Below are positions 30,027 to 42,274 of a stretch of DNA of 64,000 bases, piece by piece. A program made the translations under genes and the position numbers. The stretch is from Gamsiella multidivaricata (taxonomy: Eukaryota; Mortierellomycota; Mortierellomycetes; Mortierellales; Mortierellaceae). Under the pieces are notes generated by a model. That model made no database searches. It saw only the letters and a list, made by a program, of their open reading frames with translations, and had not been told where the DNA came from. Each line of letters opens with the position of its first letter. Within the stretch, counting starts at the first letter, position 1. The stretch is taken from contig NW_026251780.1 in assembly GCF_025024155.1 (NCBI RefSeq), forward strand, positions 62,001-126,000, in the 5' to 3' direction.

Positions 30027-32732
30027 ATGAAAAACGCCGAGGGGAATATTGGGGTCGTCAGCGATCGTCTGATGGTTCACAGGTTTTTTAAAGTTGTTGA
30101 CGCAAGGAACTGGGACCGTGTTGACAGCTTCGTCAAATTCCGCGATGCTGCAAAGACGGCTACAGAACATAGCGAGATCTATCTACGAGACCTACAATCG
30201 ATATCAGAGAATGAGAGAGTGTCAGCGTTAATTCGGAAGCGTGCAAGCCACCTAGTCAGATGCTTTGTGGTAGATAACTTCAGGGAAGAATTCGCGGGTC
30301 TGGTACTGAGTGCCACCCAGAATCTGGCTATGCAAAGTACACAAAACTTCCATCTCAGTGCTATTGAGGGAGCAGTCAGACCAGCTAACAATGGTACAGT
30401 CATCATTCGTCTTTCATGAATTTAACCTAAGTGTTGGTTTGCCGCTGTTACTGTCAATATGTCGCTAACAAGTGCTGGTAAAATACATCAATAGTAGTGT
30501 TATCATCGCGCGAGGTCACCAAACGAAGAAAAACACAGGATCGTACGTTCTTATTTTTATAACTATGGGTAGGATATAAAATGCAGCATACATCTCACAA
30601 ATTGAATGCACTTCGTTACTCTCTTAGATATCCAAGAATCTGTACCGTCTTCCCCATCCTCGATTGAGTCTGTAGGCACTCTGCCCTGCAACGCAGGTTG
30701 GTATAAGCTCGTGGTTGCCGCCGTCAGTACATGTGTGCAAAACTACGTAACAAACATGCACATTTGTGACTCTTGTAGCGAATCCTATGTCGCCTGTAGC
30801 TCCCGCCATCAATAGGACCAGACGAAGGAGCAAAGGAGAATGTTCGTATATGGCGATAGCAATCGAGCAAACAATCGCCTGCTCTTATGTGCACATTGTT
30901 CCTTCGAATTGACGCATGGTGTCTTTTTTCTCTAGTGCAATCTTCAAGTACAAGCGCCAGTGCAAGTTCTATCGTAAGTATCTTGATATACTTTTAGTCC
31001 TGCCCTACATATATTTGGCTGACTATAGCACGTACTTTTTGTCATTTATCCAGGGCAGCACAGCCCGCGCGGCTGTCCCATCAGCTGTACCTTCCCCAGG
31101 CTCGTTGACTGTTGCTCACCTTGAAGTCGAGGGCGAATGCACTGTCCAACGCTCACCTGCGGCAGAACCCTCAGTGCAACCCGAACCATCAGAGCCAGCC
31201 AGCCCTATGATTGAGGATAACGATGAGATAGCCGAGTTGCGTGCCAACCTGGACCGCAGTTCTCATGCCACATGTGAGGTAGGAACCTTTGATCTCTCTC
31301 TGATACGTAATGATATGTATCTATATATATATTTATGTATATCTCCTTCTTGGTTGCGTGTAGTGGAAAGTCGACAACGACTGTGTCGCGTGTCGATTTC
31401 AGGACTACCAACGAGAATGTATCAACGCACTCAACCAGAAAGTGCTCAAGAGAAGCGAGATCGCTGACGTGATGTAAGTAAACACATGCGTCTCAATTTT
31501 TTGCAACTTACTTTTTGGTATTTGGTGTTAATTTTTTCTTTGATTTCCAGGGCGCTCATTGGCGTGTTTGCGCCCTTCATTCCAACCTCTCGTATGACGA
31601 ATGTGTTTGGAAAGATGTTGGACCATCTTCTAACGTCGATCAAGTTCCCAGCGCCGGACATCGACGATCTTGCCGTCATGAAAGCTGTTAGGGTATGCAG
31701 GGTTCTGTAGGGTCTGTTTTACTTGTATACTCTATCGACTAATGATTCTCTCTCTCTCGCTCTCTCTCTGTCTCTCTTTTTTTTTTTTTTTTTTTTTTTA
31801 GCATCGGCTTAACGGTGAGCGTGACGAGGCTTGTGAAACTATTCGATCGCTAGACCGCAAGAAGAGAATCATGATCGAGACGCTGTAAGTGTCTGCTTCA
31901 AACTATGATATGTTGTTTGGCTACAAGGTGTGCTTTCATGGAACAACCCAATTTTTTTTATACTTTTCAGGATGGAGAAGCTCCCGATGAAGAGCGACAA
32001 GACCATTTCAGAAGGAACATTTGTTACCAACTACGTGTCGCCATTGCTCTACGGGACACTGGCCTTGGACGACGGACGCGTTCAAATATATTTGTGCGTT
32101 TAGCTTATTGCAAGTTTGTCTTCTATTGCTTTTTATTCTTCCGTGCTTGTTTACTCTTACTCATACTTCCCTCTCCTACTTCCATTTCAGCCCAAACACA
32201 GAGTGCCAGACACAAAAGCAACAAGGCATCAAGGCCGATCGACCGGATATCCTAATTAGGATTCGCGGCCAAGAAGCTGTTTTTGGCGAGGTGACTGGAC
32301 CTGCGCAGGCAGGCCACACTGCCAAGAACGCTTGGGATCTCTTTCGCTTGGCGCGATTTGGTAAGGCGTTTCTGGACAATGGAAACAGTGTTGCGCCGCT
32401 CCTCCAGGTCGTCTACAACAACGGCACCTTCATGCGCCTCACGATCAAGACTCGTGGGATGTTCATTCTCGAAGAGATTGGTGCGTTCGAAGTCCCGACC
32501 AAGGTCGCTGGCATCCCGGCCCTCGCTGCGACCCTCCCAACACTGTTGGCAGCTCGGGTAAGAACACGTTCAAATGTGATTCATCTGGATGCCTGTGCCT
32601 AAGTTCTTTGTGGCTCACCTCTTCTTTCTACTCCAGGATGACGTACAACAGATTTTGGATGGCGACATGAACGGCTTGAAGCGTTCTTGGGGGTATGGCG
32701 ACGTCCGTGATGCAAAGAAGCGAATCGCCTAA
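30027..32732 (+). CDS. PD-(D/E)XK-like nuclease-fold protein, ten exons
   Basis: Exons 30027-30393, 30628-30696, 30936-30973, 31054-31278, 31364-31473, 31551-31692, 31802-31884, 31971-32093, 32191-32557 and 32637-32732 join in frame to 539 residues with good GT-AG sites. The N-terminal domain is helical. A Ser/Pro-rich linker follows (exons 2-4), then a Cys-containing helix (EWKVDNDCVACRFQDYQREC) and a heptad-like region. The C-terminal domain has RPDILIRIRGQEAVFGEVTG followed by AKNAWDLFRLARFGKAFLD, where Asp and Glu sit as in PD-(D/E)XK folds although the usual Lys is Thr. I know no function. Similar domains are often found in fungal mobile or effector-like families. The intact reading frame argues for a living gene. 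Confidence 0.65.
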
Positions 32733-32812
32733 GCCCTCTCCCCCCTCATCCAAGACAAATGGTCCCACTCTAACAATATGCAGGGAGTTGCTCTTCACTC
32801 CACATTTGCAAA

Positions 32813-33530
32813 TCAAATAACTATTGTATGTTCCCCCGTGGCTATGCCACTCAATTGCTTTCTTGCCCAATAATAAGACGTTACTGACACTGCCGCACGG
32901 GCCAAGTAGTCAATACTGTCCCTTAACAAATATGCGACCTTTTCCGTATCCGTTTGGGTTGGCGATGTCTGGCGAGATTTTTTAGCTTCCAACACAATCA
33001 AATAACAGGTGAGGCCTGCAAGAATCAGCTCCATGAAGTAGTCTGGCCGCCGACCTTTGGCATTGGGGTCGTCCATCTGGCGGCGATCCCTGGACGGTTC
33101 GAACTCTTTGTCCCTGTTGATGAATGTACCATCGTCGGTATTCCTCTTTCTTTTTTTTTCACTCTGTCTTTTGCCCTGCATGTCAATGGTGTACACACTT
33201 ATCATCGCCCTTTACAACCGGGCATTCCTCCGAAGAATGTCTTCAGAAAAGGATTGAACAGGTGCTGCATCAGTTCCAGTTCGTTGAAGTCGGCCTTATC
33301 CCACAAGAAATCGTCTTCAAAGAGCGACGTCAAGAGTCGCCTGATTTCTTTGCTTCCTGCTGTGCTGTCAACATGATCTTGAGCATCCTCGTGGATCATA
33401 CGCGAGATCTCAACAGCCTTCATTCCGATCTCGGACAACATCTCGTTGGTCACTCTGGTTTGCAATGTACTCTTTGTGATCGTTGACCAATGCTTTGCGC
33501 CGAGTGCATGGAAAAGACTGCTTTTGGAAT
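32813..33530 (-). pseudogene. Second PD-(D/E)XK-like gene, degraded
   Basis: Two minus-strand pieces read in order. The first (about 33530-33205) encodes SLFHALGAKHWSTITKSTLQ and later SKEIRRLLTSLFEDDFLWD, FNPFLKTFFGG. The second (33175-32813) encodes GRRPDYFMELILAGLTCYLI followed by VLEAKKSRQTSPTQTD, a textbook PD...ExK motif, then KVAYLLRDSIDYLARAAVSV. Between the pieces the frame shifts, and no GT-AG pair restores it. No start codon with context is seen. It faces the intact gene at 30027-32732 tail to tail and has a similar layout, so the two may be related. Confidence 0.55.
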
Positions 33531-33804
33531 CTTCTTATTCGAACAGGTACATATTAGAAATCTTTCGCAACCTAAATACATATGGAACAGACATGTAGAA
33601 TAGACAGGGCAAATTTCAAGGAAATAGGTTGAAATGCTGTCACAAATTCAAAAACGCCACTAATTTTTAGGGACGGAGGTTAATCAAGCCACAGTCTACA
33701 AGTTTGCAGCTTCGTAAAATACGAGTGCGCACGTAGTTAAGAATCGTTTTCTACATATAGACGCCTCAAAAACCTTTCTAAAATGAAGCAAGTGATGATG
33801 TTTA
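33531..33804. other. Spacer
   Basis: AT-rich sequence between the degraded nuclease-like gene and the MITE. Nothing recognised. Confidence 0.3.
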
Positions 33805-34184
33805 CAGTCGAATCTGGTTTTTATCATCATTCTGATAGTGAAATCGATGATAAAAGTTAATTCGAACATTTGAATTGACCCCCACAAAAAGAATACTGTA
33901 AAACGCAAAAGTATATAGTGTCCGTGACATTGACGCCAGTCACGCCTTCTCCACAAAGGACTAGGGTCTTTTATTGAGGATGTTTGTTGACATGAAGAGG
34001 CGTGTGGGTGAATGAAAGTATTTTTTTTGACTAGCATGATGAGGCGTGGCTGGCGTCAATGTCACGGACACTATATACTTTTGCGTTTTACAGTATTCTT
34101 TTTGTGGGGGTCAATTCAAATGTTCGAATTAACTTTTATCATCGATTTCACTATCAAAATGATGACAAAAACCAGATTCGACTG
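33805..34184. mobile_element. MITE of Tc1/mariner type, 380 bp, TA target duplication
   Basis: Ends CAGTCGAATCTGG...CCAGATTCGACTG, flanked by TA on both sides. The terminal inverted repeats are about 140 bp each (33805-33945 and 34045-34184) with few mismatches, around a core of about 100 bp with no coding capacity. Both arms contain GTCACGGACACTATATACTT or its complement. It is not derived from the Tc1 element at 18716: only CAGT is shared. Confidence 0.88.
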
Positions 34185-34564
34185 TATCGGGTGGCGCTTC
34201 CAAAAATTTCTCAAATTTCCTGCGCTGAGTACAACGTGCGGCGAGCCAGTACATTGGGTTTGACATATGGTGGTGGTCAGTACATTGGGAATTTCCGTCC
34301 CAGTACAATTTTTTATGAACTCTAAATCGTATGGTCGAGTTTCATTGGCCAAATGGTCATGACATTCACCACATGCCGCCCTTGCTTGCAGCTTGCTCTC
34401 TTTCTCTCATTCTTCCTCTCTGCCTGTCCGTCTGCTCACAGCAACAACCTCCAGCCCAGTCAATACTCACTTACAAATCACCAACTGCTCCACACCTGCG
34501 GCTGCTCCCCCTCCTCCTCCCATTCCACCTCCCTCATTGAACTATCCTCCACCCTCCACCCCTC
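34185..34564. other. Upstream region of the recombinase gene
   Basis: C/T-rich from 34380 to 34560, as is common in fungal promoters without a TATA box. No gene seen. Confidence 0.35.
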
Positions 34565-37500
34565 ATGTCAGCACTCAGCTCTCTTGCCTCAGAAAAAAGA
34601 AAGCGACCAAGGAGCCGCGCTGATGCCCAGTCGACCGAGAAGCAACCTACAAAAAAGCATTCGAGGAGGATCAAGGAACTCATTCACTTGGACGGTTCGT
34701 GATCGAACAATCAGGGGGTAGAGAGTTAGAGAGTAGGGCTTTGCACTAAACAAGAGTGCTTGCCCTGCTATCTCAGGCACCATTGTCATAGACTTGCACG
34801 CTTATACCCTCCTCATTAATCCACTCTGTGTCAATGTAGTCATTGCGGATAACCCAGCATTACTGGATATGACCGACGAGCCATTACATGGAGAAGTTGA
34901 ATCATACTCAGATTACGACTCGGACTCGGATGAGGAGTCGATTAATGAATCGATCAATGGCGGGTCAGCGCGAAGGCTCTCGATTCAGGAAACAGCCGAG
35001 GATGAAAACGTGGATGTCGACGAGGCCAAGCTTAATACTCATGGTATGAATGCTGTCATTGTGGAATCCAACCCAGTGAAAGGCACCGAAGGCTCTTGCT
35101 CGTAATAATCAACTATCTATTCCTAGTCAAGTTTGAAGCGATTTTACAATACCTAATAGCCCCACCGGATCTTTACCAAACTGAAGGCGGCATGGCAGGG
35201 GACCATGGTGAATCGACGGACAGCGAGATCATGAGAGAAGCCCTCGCTTTGCAGACCTCGAACCTGAGCGTTAACACCAAGAACCAATACAAGACGCACT
35301 TGAGAAAGTTCTTAGTAAATGACGACAGCAACATACGTCGCTGGCGAGCAGACATGGCTGCGATGGAGCTGATTCAATAACCAAGTTTTGTCGCTTCTCT
35401 ATCTCTTAGAAATTTTGCAGCAATCTTCCTCTCGGCAATATCAACGGAGACAGCGGAAGGGCTCACATCTACGATGTTTCCGAGGTGAAGGTGCTTCGAT
35501 TCTTCAAGGAGGTCATGTTCAAGTCAACCACCAAGAAGTACTTCAGTATGAACCAGAGCAGAGACGTTCGGACACCGTATATGTTCAAATCGACCACTAC
35601 AAAGGACCACATACCGACTTTGGCACAAGGTATGCACAAAAGAAAGGAATTTCGTGACGCTCGCACTCTCAGGCCATTAACTGTTTACATGGTGGCCTTC
35701 CTTTCATACATATGACATATGGAACAGTCCTGCATGATATCAAACCGGATGCGAAAGGGCGGAAGGTGCTGAGCGTCCCCTGTGGCCGTCAGACCATGGA
35801 GAATGCGCTGAAGGCACTTTGCTATCTCCAGGATAGACAGAGCAAACGTCCGATACGCCCGAACGAGGAGCCCGAGCTTCGTAAATCGTCACTCATCAAT
35901 AACGCCATCGACAAGTACTCTAACGACCTTGTAGTTGGCATCCTTGTGAACCACAAGGATCTTTCAGCTGAGTGCGAGATCCGAAATGCCTATACCGTCG
36001 CTCAGCACATCAAGTGTCTGTTGTACACATGGGCCCAGCCCATTACGATCCTGTCACCCTGGGCGAAGGAACATCTGGCCTTGGCAATTCGGCATAGCAT
36101 GATTCTACGCAATGAGGACCTCTGTCATTTGAATCTCGTGGACTGCTTCATGATACAGGTCGAAAACCGAGACAGAGGATCGCAGTCAGCGTTGGCGCTC
36201 GTCTGTGCAATGCATCGCGGCAAGACCAATCGAAGCGGCCATACGCAGTACGGGTGCGCTCTAAGGCATAGCGACGTTCGCCGCTGTAGCATTGGCGCCT
36301 TTGCCTTTTACCTGTTTGATCGCTTCCATGTACGTTGAAACAGACCTTGCACGATATACCATAGTTCTTATTCCTACCTGACTAAAAGACTTAATTATGA
36401 TAGAACAAGGAGGAGCCTCCGCCAGACATCAGCGACCCGGATTTCAAGGAGATCAAGGTTTTGCAAGGAACAAAAGGAACCCATGCTAGCCGTTTAGCGC
36501 CATTGTCGTATTCGGCAAGTCGCGAAACAACATTGAAGACGTTTGAGACTCAGGAACTGGAGTGCGTTCATCTCACACACTCTGGACGTCACAGCGGAAC
36601 GATTGAGGCCCAGAAGCTGGGTATTCGAGCTGAGGATATCAAGCTTGGAGGCCGGTGGGTGCGTGGCAATGGCAGGATGGACCAGCACTACATGTCCAAC
36701 ATCCCTATCAGGTTCGCGTTTGGTATGGCGGGCTTTCGGGAAGGAAAACCCTTTCATCTCAAGAGGAACGAGGTATCGCCGCCGGTGGAGCTGCAGGAGA
36801 TGATCTTCCCATTCGTCGAGACTGCATTCGGTGAACCAGGGTCTGAAGCCAACAAGAGATGGAGGCAGGAATGTCTTGATGAGATGAATGAGAGGGATGA
36901 GGATCAGCCCGACCAACTTCAAAATGTCTTGCCCCTGGATCCATCACCGTCTGAGCCAGGTAGTGCTCCTATCCATAAGGCGCACGCTGATATGAGCAAG
37001 AAACGTTTCTTCAAGATGGTCCTCCGCCTGCGACGAGTCATACTGCAGGACGCCGTGGCGTATATGCACACACACAGCAGCGCCAAGTCACCGCTTCTGG
37101 AGCATAGCCTGTTCAAATCGGAGTTGTTCCTCAAGTTCAAGGATGACCTGGCGGTTGTACTGGACCGAGAGGATGCTACCCTGCCGCCTGACCTTCCGCC
37201 CATTATGGTTGAAGCTATAACGGATCAACGACAGCAGTATTCTGGCCATTACCAAGCTCTCAATGATAAGTTTCGACAAGTCCAACTTCAGTCTCAACAA
37301 CAGAGGACTCAAGAGGAATCATTTCGCCTTTGGATGGCATCTCAAATGCAGCAAATGCAGCAGTATCTTTCAAGTCAACTGGCGCAGCTCTCAGTTCAAG
37401 TGCAGCAATCGAATGCCTGTGCCTGTCGTCATCCTCCGAATAGGCCCACCCCACCTTTTACTTGCTGTGCCTATGGTCCTTATGATTATGGTGAGCAGGT

Positions 37501-38115
37501 ACAGCAACACACAGCTTTTTACCAGGAGACATCAAGAGTGCCATGGCTTGGACCTACGACAACGATGCCGCTTCTGCAACCTACTAGTTCTGGGGCACTT
37601 ATACCACCTGTAGCGCCAATTGCAGCACCGATTCGACCGCCCGCTTGGGTACCGCCCGCTTGGGTACGCCGCTGGTACCGCCGCCAGCACAACCGCAAGC
37701 ACGACCGCAGGCACAACCAACACTAGCCCCTCATCGATCCGAAAGTGTGGCTGATGTCTCCGCTCAGGAAGTAGAATCTGAAGAACCAGGGTTCACTGTG
37801 AGCAAGAGGCCCAGGAACGCAAGGGAGATCTGGGATGAGCGTCAAAGCTTTGCAAAGTTTCAGGAGGAATATGAGCGACGAAAGGGAAGGCGCCCGAAGT
37901 TGGCTGAGAAAGACCGAAAGGCGCTCAACAATAGGTTGCGGATCGTGGAGGAAATTGAGTTCCGTGCGAAGCAAGCGCAAGCCAGGGATAGCAGTCTTAG
38001 CCTCGATGCGGCGATAGAAGGTGCGATGAAGAGTCTTGATGGTATGAGGATGAGCTGCAATATGCTTCACAAATATTGCCAAGAGGAGGCGTTGAAGCGA
38101 GCGGAAGCTGTTTGA
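34565..38115 (+). CDS. Crypton-type tyrosine recombinase with GCR1-like DNA-binding C-terminus (one-base frameshift)
   Basis: Six exons: 34565-34694, 34840-35043, 35127-35314, 35410-35629, 35728-36329 and 36404-38115. The N-terminus is basic (SEKRKRPRSR), then acidic. A SAM-like core-binding domain reads SVNTKNQYKTHLRKFLKFCS. The catalytic domain has IRHSMILRNEDLCHLNL (first Arg region), LTHSGRHSGTIEAQKLG (HxxR), GGRWV and DQHYMSNIP with the Tyr nucleophile, then FAFGMAGF, as in Cryptons. A Gln-rich coiled region follows. The C-terminal part (REIWDERQSFAKFQEEYERR, LAEKDRKALNNRLRIVEEIE) resembles the GCR1_C domain. At about 37664 one base is missing in a GTACCGCC-type repeat, shifting the frame before this domain. 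It is otherwise complete. Confidence 0.8.
34565..38115 (+). mobile_element. Crypton DNA transposon (limits unknown)
   Basis: Cryptons lack terminal inverted repeats and move by tyrosine-recombinase chemistry, so borders cannot be read from one copy. The gene span is given as the minimum extent. Confidence 0.55.
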
Positions 38116-38512
38116 AAAGGTCTATGTAATTATATGTATAATCTGTAATCTGTATAATAAAAAATGTGCTTCTAACTGCGGTTGTAAGTGTGTAAGTGTG
38201 TATATGGTGAGTGGGAGAGAGGCATAGAGACGGATGGAAAGGCAGATGGAGAGAAGGATGAATAACTAAGAAGCGCGATCCATTCATCCATCCCACCCAG
38301 ATGTGTGTGCCTGATCTTGATCTCTCGCCCATATTCGTTCATCGTTCAGGGTCCTAAGGTTATCCAATACTTTTCACTTTTTGTGTCCCTTCCAGATTTC
38401 CTCAGCTTTTCCGACTCTGGCACATATCAGCCATTCGCAGTGTTTGAATCCAAGAGCGCACAGGAATTTTCATATGAACCTCTGTATTTTAAACTAATGA
38501 TACCGTGACTGT

Positions 38513-38606
38513 ACTAAAAATGGACCTGCAGGGATTGACAAATTGACCATCCAGACCTCCTGTAATCTGCAAACTGACCTTCATTTCATGTTCCGCTCAG
38601 CCGCTG
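38513..38606 (+). repeat. Dispersed repeat, copy 1
   Basis: Contains ATGGACCTGCAGG and GACCATCCAGACCTCCTGTA followed by TTCATGTTCCGCTCA. A similar sequence lies inverted at 46736-46858, with substitutions and a small insertion. Likely ends of an unidentified mobile element. Confidence 0.65.
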
Positions 38607-38820
38607 TACATGTACACGTTTGTTGCTTGCGTGGCCTTCATTCCCACAGATGGCAGTGGGTGGGCGCGTGCGCGGATGTCGCTTCTTTACTTCTTCCGTA
38701 CGTGGAACCGGCGACTGAATTGAAACTAAGTATTATAGAACTATGAGCACTTCCCCCTGTCAAGTATCACGACGCGGGTTATTTGTTTTCGTTCTTTCTC
38801 TTCCCTCGCTTGCTATTTCC

Positions 38821-38906
38821 TTCTCTCTCCCTCTCTTTCCTTCTCTTTCCTTCTCTTTCCTTCTCTTTCCTTCTCTTTCCTTCTCTTTCCTTCTCTTTCC
38901 TTCTCT
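38821..38906. repeat. 10-bp microsatellite (TTCTCTTTCC)n
   Basis: About eight consecutive units, the first two imperfect and the rest perfect. Confidence 0.9.
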
Positions 38907-40302
38907 AAATTACAAATGGCATATCATTTCAGATACATATGTGCCTGTGTATACTAGAAGAGCTGTCGTGACCTCAGACTGGGCTAAGCAAAGTGATCCT
39001 TCGATCAACAACAGGGACAAGGGCACGATGGAGTTCGGATATACATTTCTTTACTGTGTTTATTTAAGATATGTGTAGGAATAATGTCAAGTTGATAGAT
39101 GAGGTTCTACTGTGGTATGTATTGCTTCCTTTTATACAGGCAGGGTAACATAGACATCCGTGATAATAATAAAGGGAAGACAGACAAAGTGAGACGAGAG
39201 GTGTCGTATTGAACACCCCTAATCCAGGCCAGACAGGGGAAATTGGTTCCTGACACATCTCTGCCTGGGCTAAGCACCTTGGCTGAGGTCGCGACACTTT
39301 CTTTCCTTCAAGTACAACATGCTGTAGTATGGTGAATCCACGTGGGGCCCAGACAGGGTATCCAGGATATCCAGGGTGGAAGACCCAGCTATGTTACTTG
39401 GTATGGCACGATGAGCGGAATAGGTACGGGACATTCATACGGTCATATCAAGCGAAGGCTGTGCGTGCAATGATGGGGTATGCAAGTAGGGAGTACGTGC
39501 AGTCATAGAACAGTCAATTGGTTTTGCATTCATAGAGTTTACTGGTCAATAAATACTAGAGAAATGTTCCTGGTCTGTTTCCTCTCAATACTTCCGCACA
39601 ACACCTACACTGTACGACTCCCTAAGTCGCTCCACATACCCATTGTCCCACTACACTGTACCCCAAATTGGTATACTTTGCCATAGCTGGCCATCATAGC
39701 GTATCGCCCAGCAATAGTAGAGACAGGGTTCGCAATCAAGTGTTCCTGCGAGTCCGCCTCGCGTAGCATGGAGGTCTCTCGACCAGGTAACGGCCATGGT
39801 TTTATAACGAACGAGGACAAAGAACAGCACCTCTCGATGTCGTCGTCTAGGCACAAGAGCCAAGGCAGAGTCCCTTTGACCTTGCTGATACCTAACCTGA
39901 GTGTGTCGTCGCCTTGCAAATAGTACTTGCTGTCTTTCTTTTCTTTCTGCTAAGGACAAAGCGTTTCTTCGAGGTTCCATCCACAAAGGACCTCACTGTA
40001 AGTGTTCTCGGCGTCTGAAGTCTTTATTTGTTTCTACTATATCCCTACAGCTTATCTCTAGGTCCTTTGCTTCCCAATTTACTCCTGTAGTCCTCTGTTA
40101 TACAGATTGTGGCCCTCGCTCGAGACCCCTTCCCTCGTCGTTGCTCATTTATTCGCGACACACATTTACAGTAAGACAGTGATTATTTAGAGACTTCATT
40201 GACCAGTAGAGGTCTTTATTGAGAAACGTATTTACAGCTAGCACTTTTACCTGATAGAGCCACAATACCACAACGCTACTATACTGCTGTATATATCACA
40301 TT

Positions 40303-41325
40303 ATGGCTATGTGTGGGAAATGCAACAAGAACCACACTCGACGGTCGTTCTACACCTGTCCTAAGACGTATGCTGCGTCGCGTCACCACATATACAGCGG
40401 GCGCTTGCTCGAGGAACAATTGATCTCACGCCATTGAGTGTTTTATTTGCTTCTTACATTCTTAGTGACCCACCAAGCCTAGTCCTCAAGAAGAGCCAGA
40501 CGAAAATTCGCATTCCTATAGGAATGCGTCAAACAACCAAGCGACAAAAGGTTGGCGAGACGAAACTGCAGAGCGAGGACAAGCTGATTGATCTTCCTGC
40601 TGCAAAGACCAAGCAGCAACCTGCAAGATCCAATAGGCGATTCAAGAACAAGGAGTATGTTACATTGCGTCACTGCAGACACAGCAGGTGCTCGACCGAG
40701 GACATATTATCTCATAACATTGAATGGTTCACTTACTTCTTGCAGTCTTAGCGCTCCATCAAGTCCGGCCCTCGAGATGGGTCAGACAGAGTCCAAGGCG
40801 CAGTTCAAGCGCATGAAGGTCGACAAAGGCAAGGTGCAAATGGTCACGCCCCAGCCTATGTCACCTATCGACAACACTCTAATAGGCCCCTACAGCTCAA
40901 GTTCAAGTATAAGCTGCTCTATCGAAGACACAGTCTTTTTTTGCTGCCGAGCGTGTCTGGATGAAGCCACTACGAGCACCGATACATGTAGGTCCTTGGT
41001 CTACCATTCATGGGATGATGGGCCCAAGAAGTCAACAGATGACATCGCGAGTATCGTGAGCATCCCCATGGATGTCCCCATGGATGAGTTCGATGACTTC
41101 GATATCGACGAAAGCATCTTTTCAGATGACTTTGTCCTTGCGTGGGATCCCAACCCCAGGGCGGTGGATGAGACTTCGAGCATGGCTCTTGATGACTTTG
41201 ATGACCTCGACAGCGCTCATGAAGTCTTCGTGGATGCTCTTGAGGGCGCCGACGGCACTCTCATGGATAATATTGGTACGAATGATGGCGCTGTGGTGTA
41301 TTCACCATATTGTCTTGTTTATTGA
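40303..41325 (+). CDS. Orphan protein with an N-terminal Cys/His knuckle and acidic C-terminus
   Basis: Not recognised. Three exons, 40303-40367, 40466-40654 and 40746-41325, join in frame with good donors (GTATGC, GTATGT) to 277 residues. Residues 1-21 (MAMCGKCNKNHTRRSFYTC) look like a small zinc-binding knuckle (Cx2C...H...C). A basic middle (KKSQTKIRIPIGMRQTTKRQ) is followed by a Ser-rich part with an FFCCRACLDE motif and an acidic tail rich in Asp, Phe and Glu (DEFDDFDIDESIFSDD), reminiscent of an activation domain. A DNA- or RNA-binding regulator or transposon-associated protein is possible. A further splice near 41276 (GTACGA) cannot be excluded. Confidence 0.5.
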
Positions 41326-42274
41326 AAGTGCCCCATTTCCCTGTACCTGCCACCACTCGGTGCCGATTCTTTATTAAGAGCATAGTGTCTCTGAGACCAC
41401 CTTCTATAGTTCTAGTCCCCTATACAAGATGCATTAACAGATATTTTCTTGTATATAAGGCACGACTTGCTCATTATTAAAAGGACATCTCGTTTTTCAC
41501 AGATATCATTCCCACATACTCCGCAGGCGCCGCGAGTTACTCAAGGGGGATTTGGGGTACCTTGAAATTGTTAATAAACGTGTAGCAATAAAAACAAACA
41601 TATACATATGACATATGAACTGGATGCTCTTTGTGGTGTATGTGGGACTTGGAATTATGTGATAAACGATCTACTGCAGCTCTTTGATTGTACAGTAGCT
41701 AACTGGTGCCTTAAACACCAGAGAATGCCTATTAATGTATCTAGCATAGGAGATTAGAACCAATAAATGGTGACCTCAGGGCATAATGCTTCCAAAAGTG
41801 AATTGGCACCGAGTGATGATAGGTTTAGGGGCGGGGCAAGTAGCGCTTTCAACAAGCGAGATAGTATGGCAAATACATCATACCCTTTTTTTAATTGTCA
41901 TGACGCTCTCGGTGGCCATGTCTGGCTACAGCACAGCGCTGGGCGAAGCATATGCAAGAATTACATTTAATAGACCGAGCCATAAACACTCATTATCCCC
42001 AATTTGTTGCACCTCTACATCTCTACTGCCTCACCCAAAGAGTCCGTCGCGTGTGATTGTGTCACTCGCTCCCACGTTCTTATGTTTCCCATACTGACAC
42101 GATAGGATTTCATCACATTGCCTTGCTGTCAGACCTGTTCATGCACCTCGAACGCGCGCGTGTGTGTGGACAAGTTGGTCATTCTAGGGTGACCTTTAAG
42201 GACTGTCCCGACAATCCCAACAACACGCCGAAAGGGCAAGTTTTTTTTTTTTTTCCTTTTCAATTAATGGGCTG
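41326..42274. other. Intergenic region before the Helitron relic
   Basis: No gene called. At about 42170-42235 a short frame reads CGQVGHSRVTFKDCPDNPNN, resembling a CCHC-type knuckle, then a poly-T run (42241-42254). This may be a fragment of another element. The 5' end (TC) of the Helitron relic should lie here but was not found. Confidence 0.3.

Larger units (their letters stand above)
38116..40302. other. Repeat-containing intergenic region
   Basis: Holds the 10-bp microsatellite at 38821, a dispersed repeat at 38513, and pieces with LTR flavour (GTCGTGACCTCAGACTGGGC at 38966 recurs loosely and inverted at about 39265-39298). A short plus frame at 39329-39509 (NPRGAQTGYPGYPGWKTQ) and a minus frame at 39919-39605 look protein-like but have no partner exons or motifs, so I do not call them. 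Confidence 0.3.
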
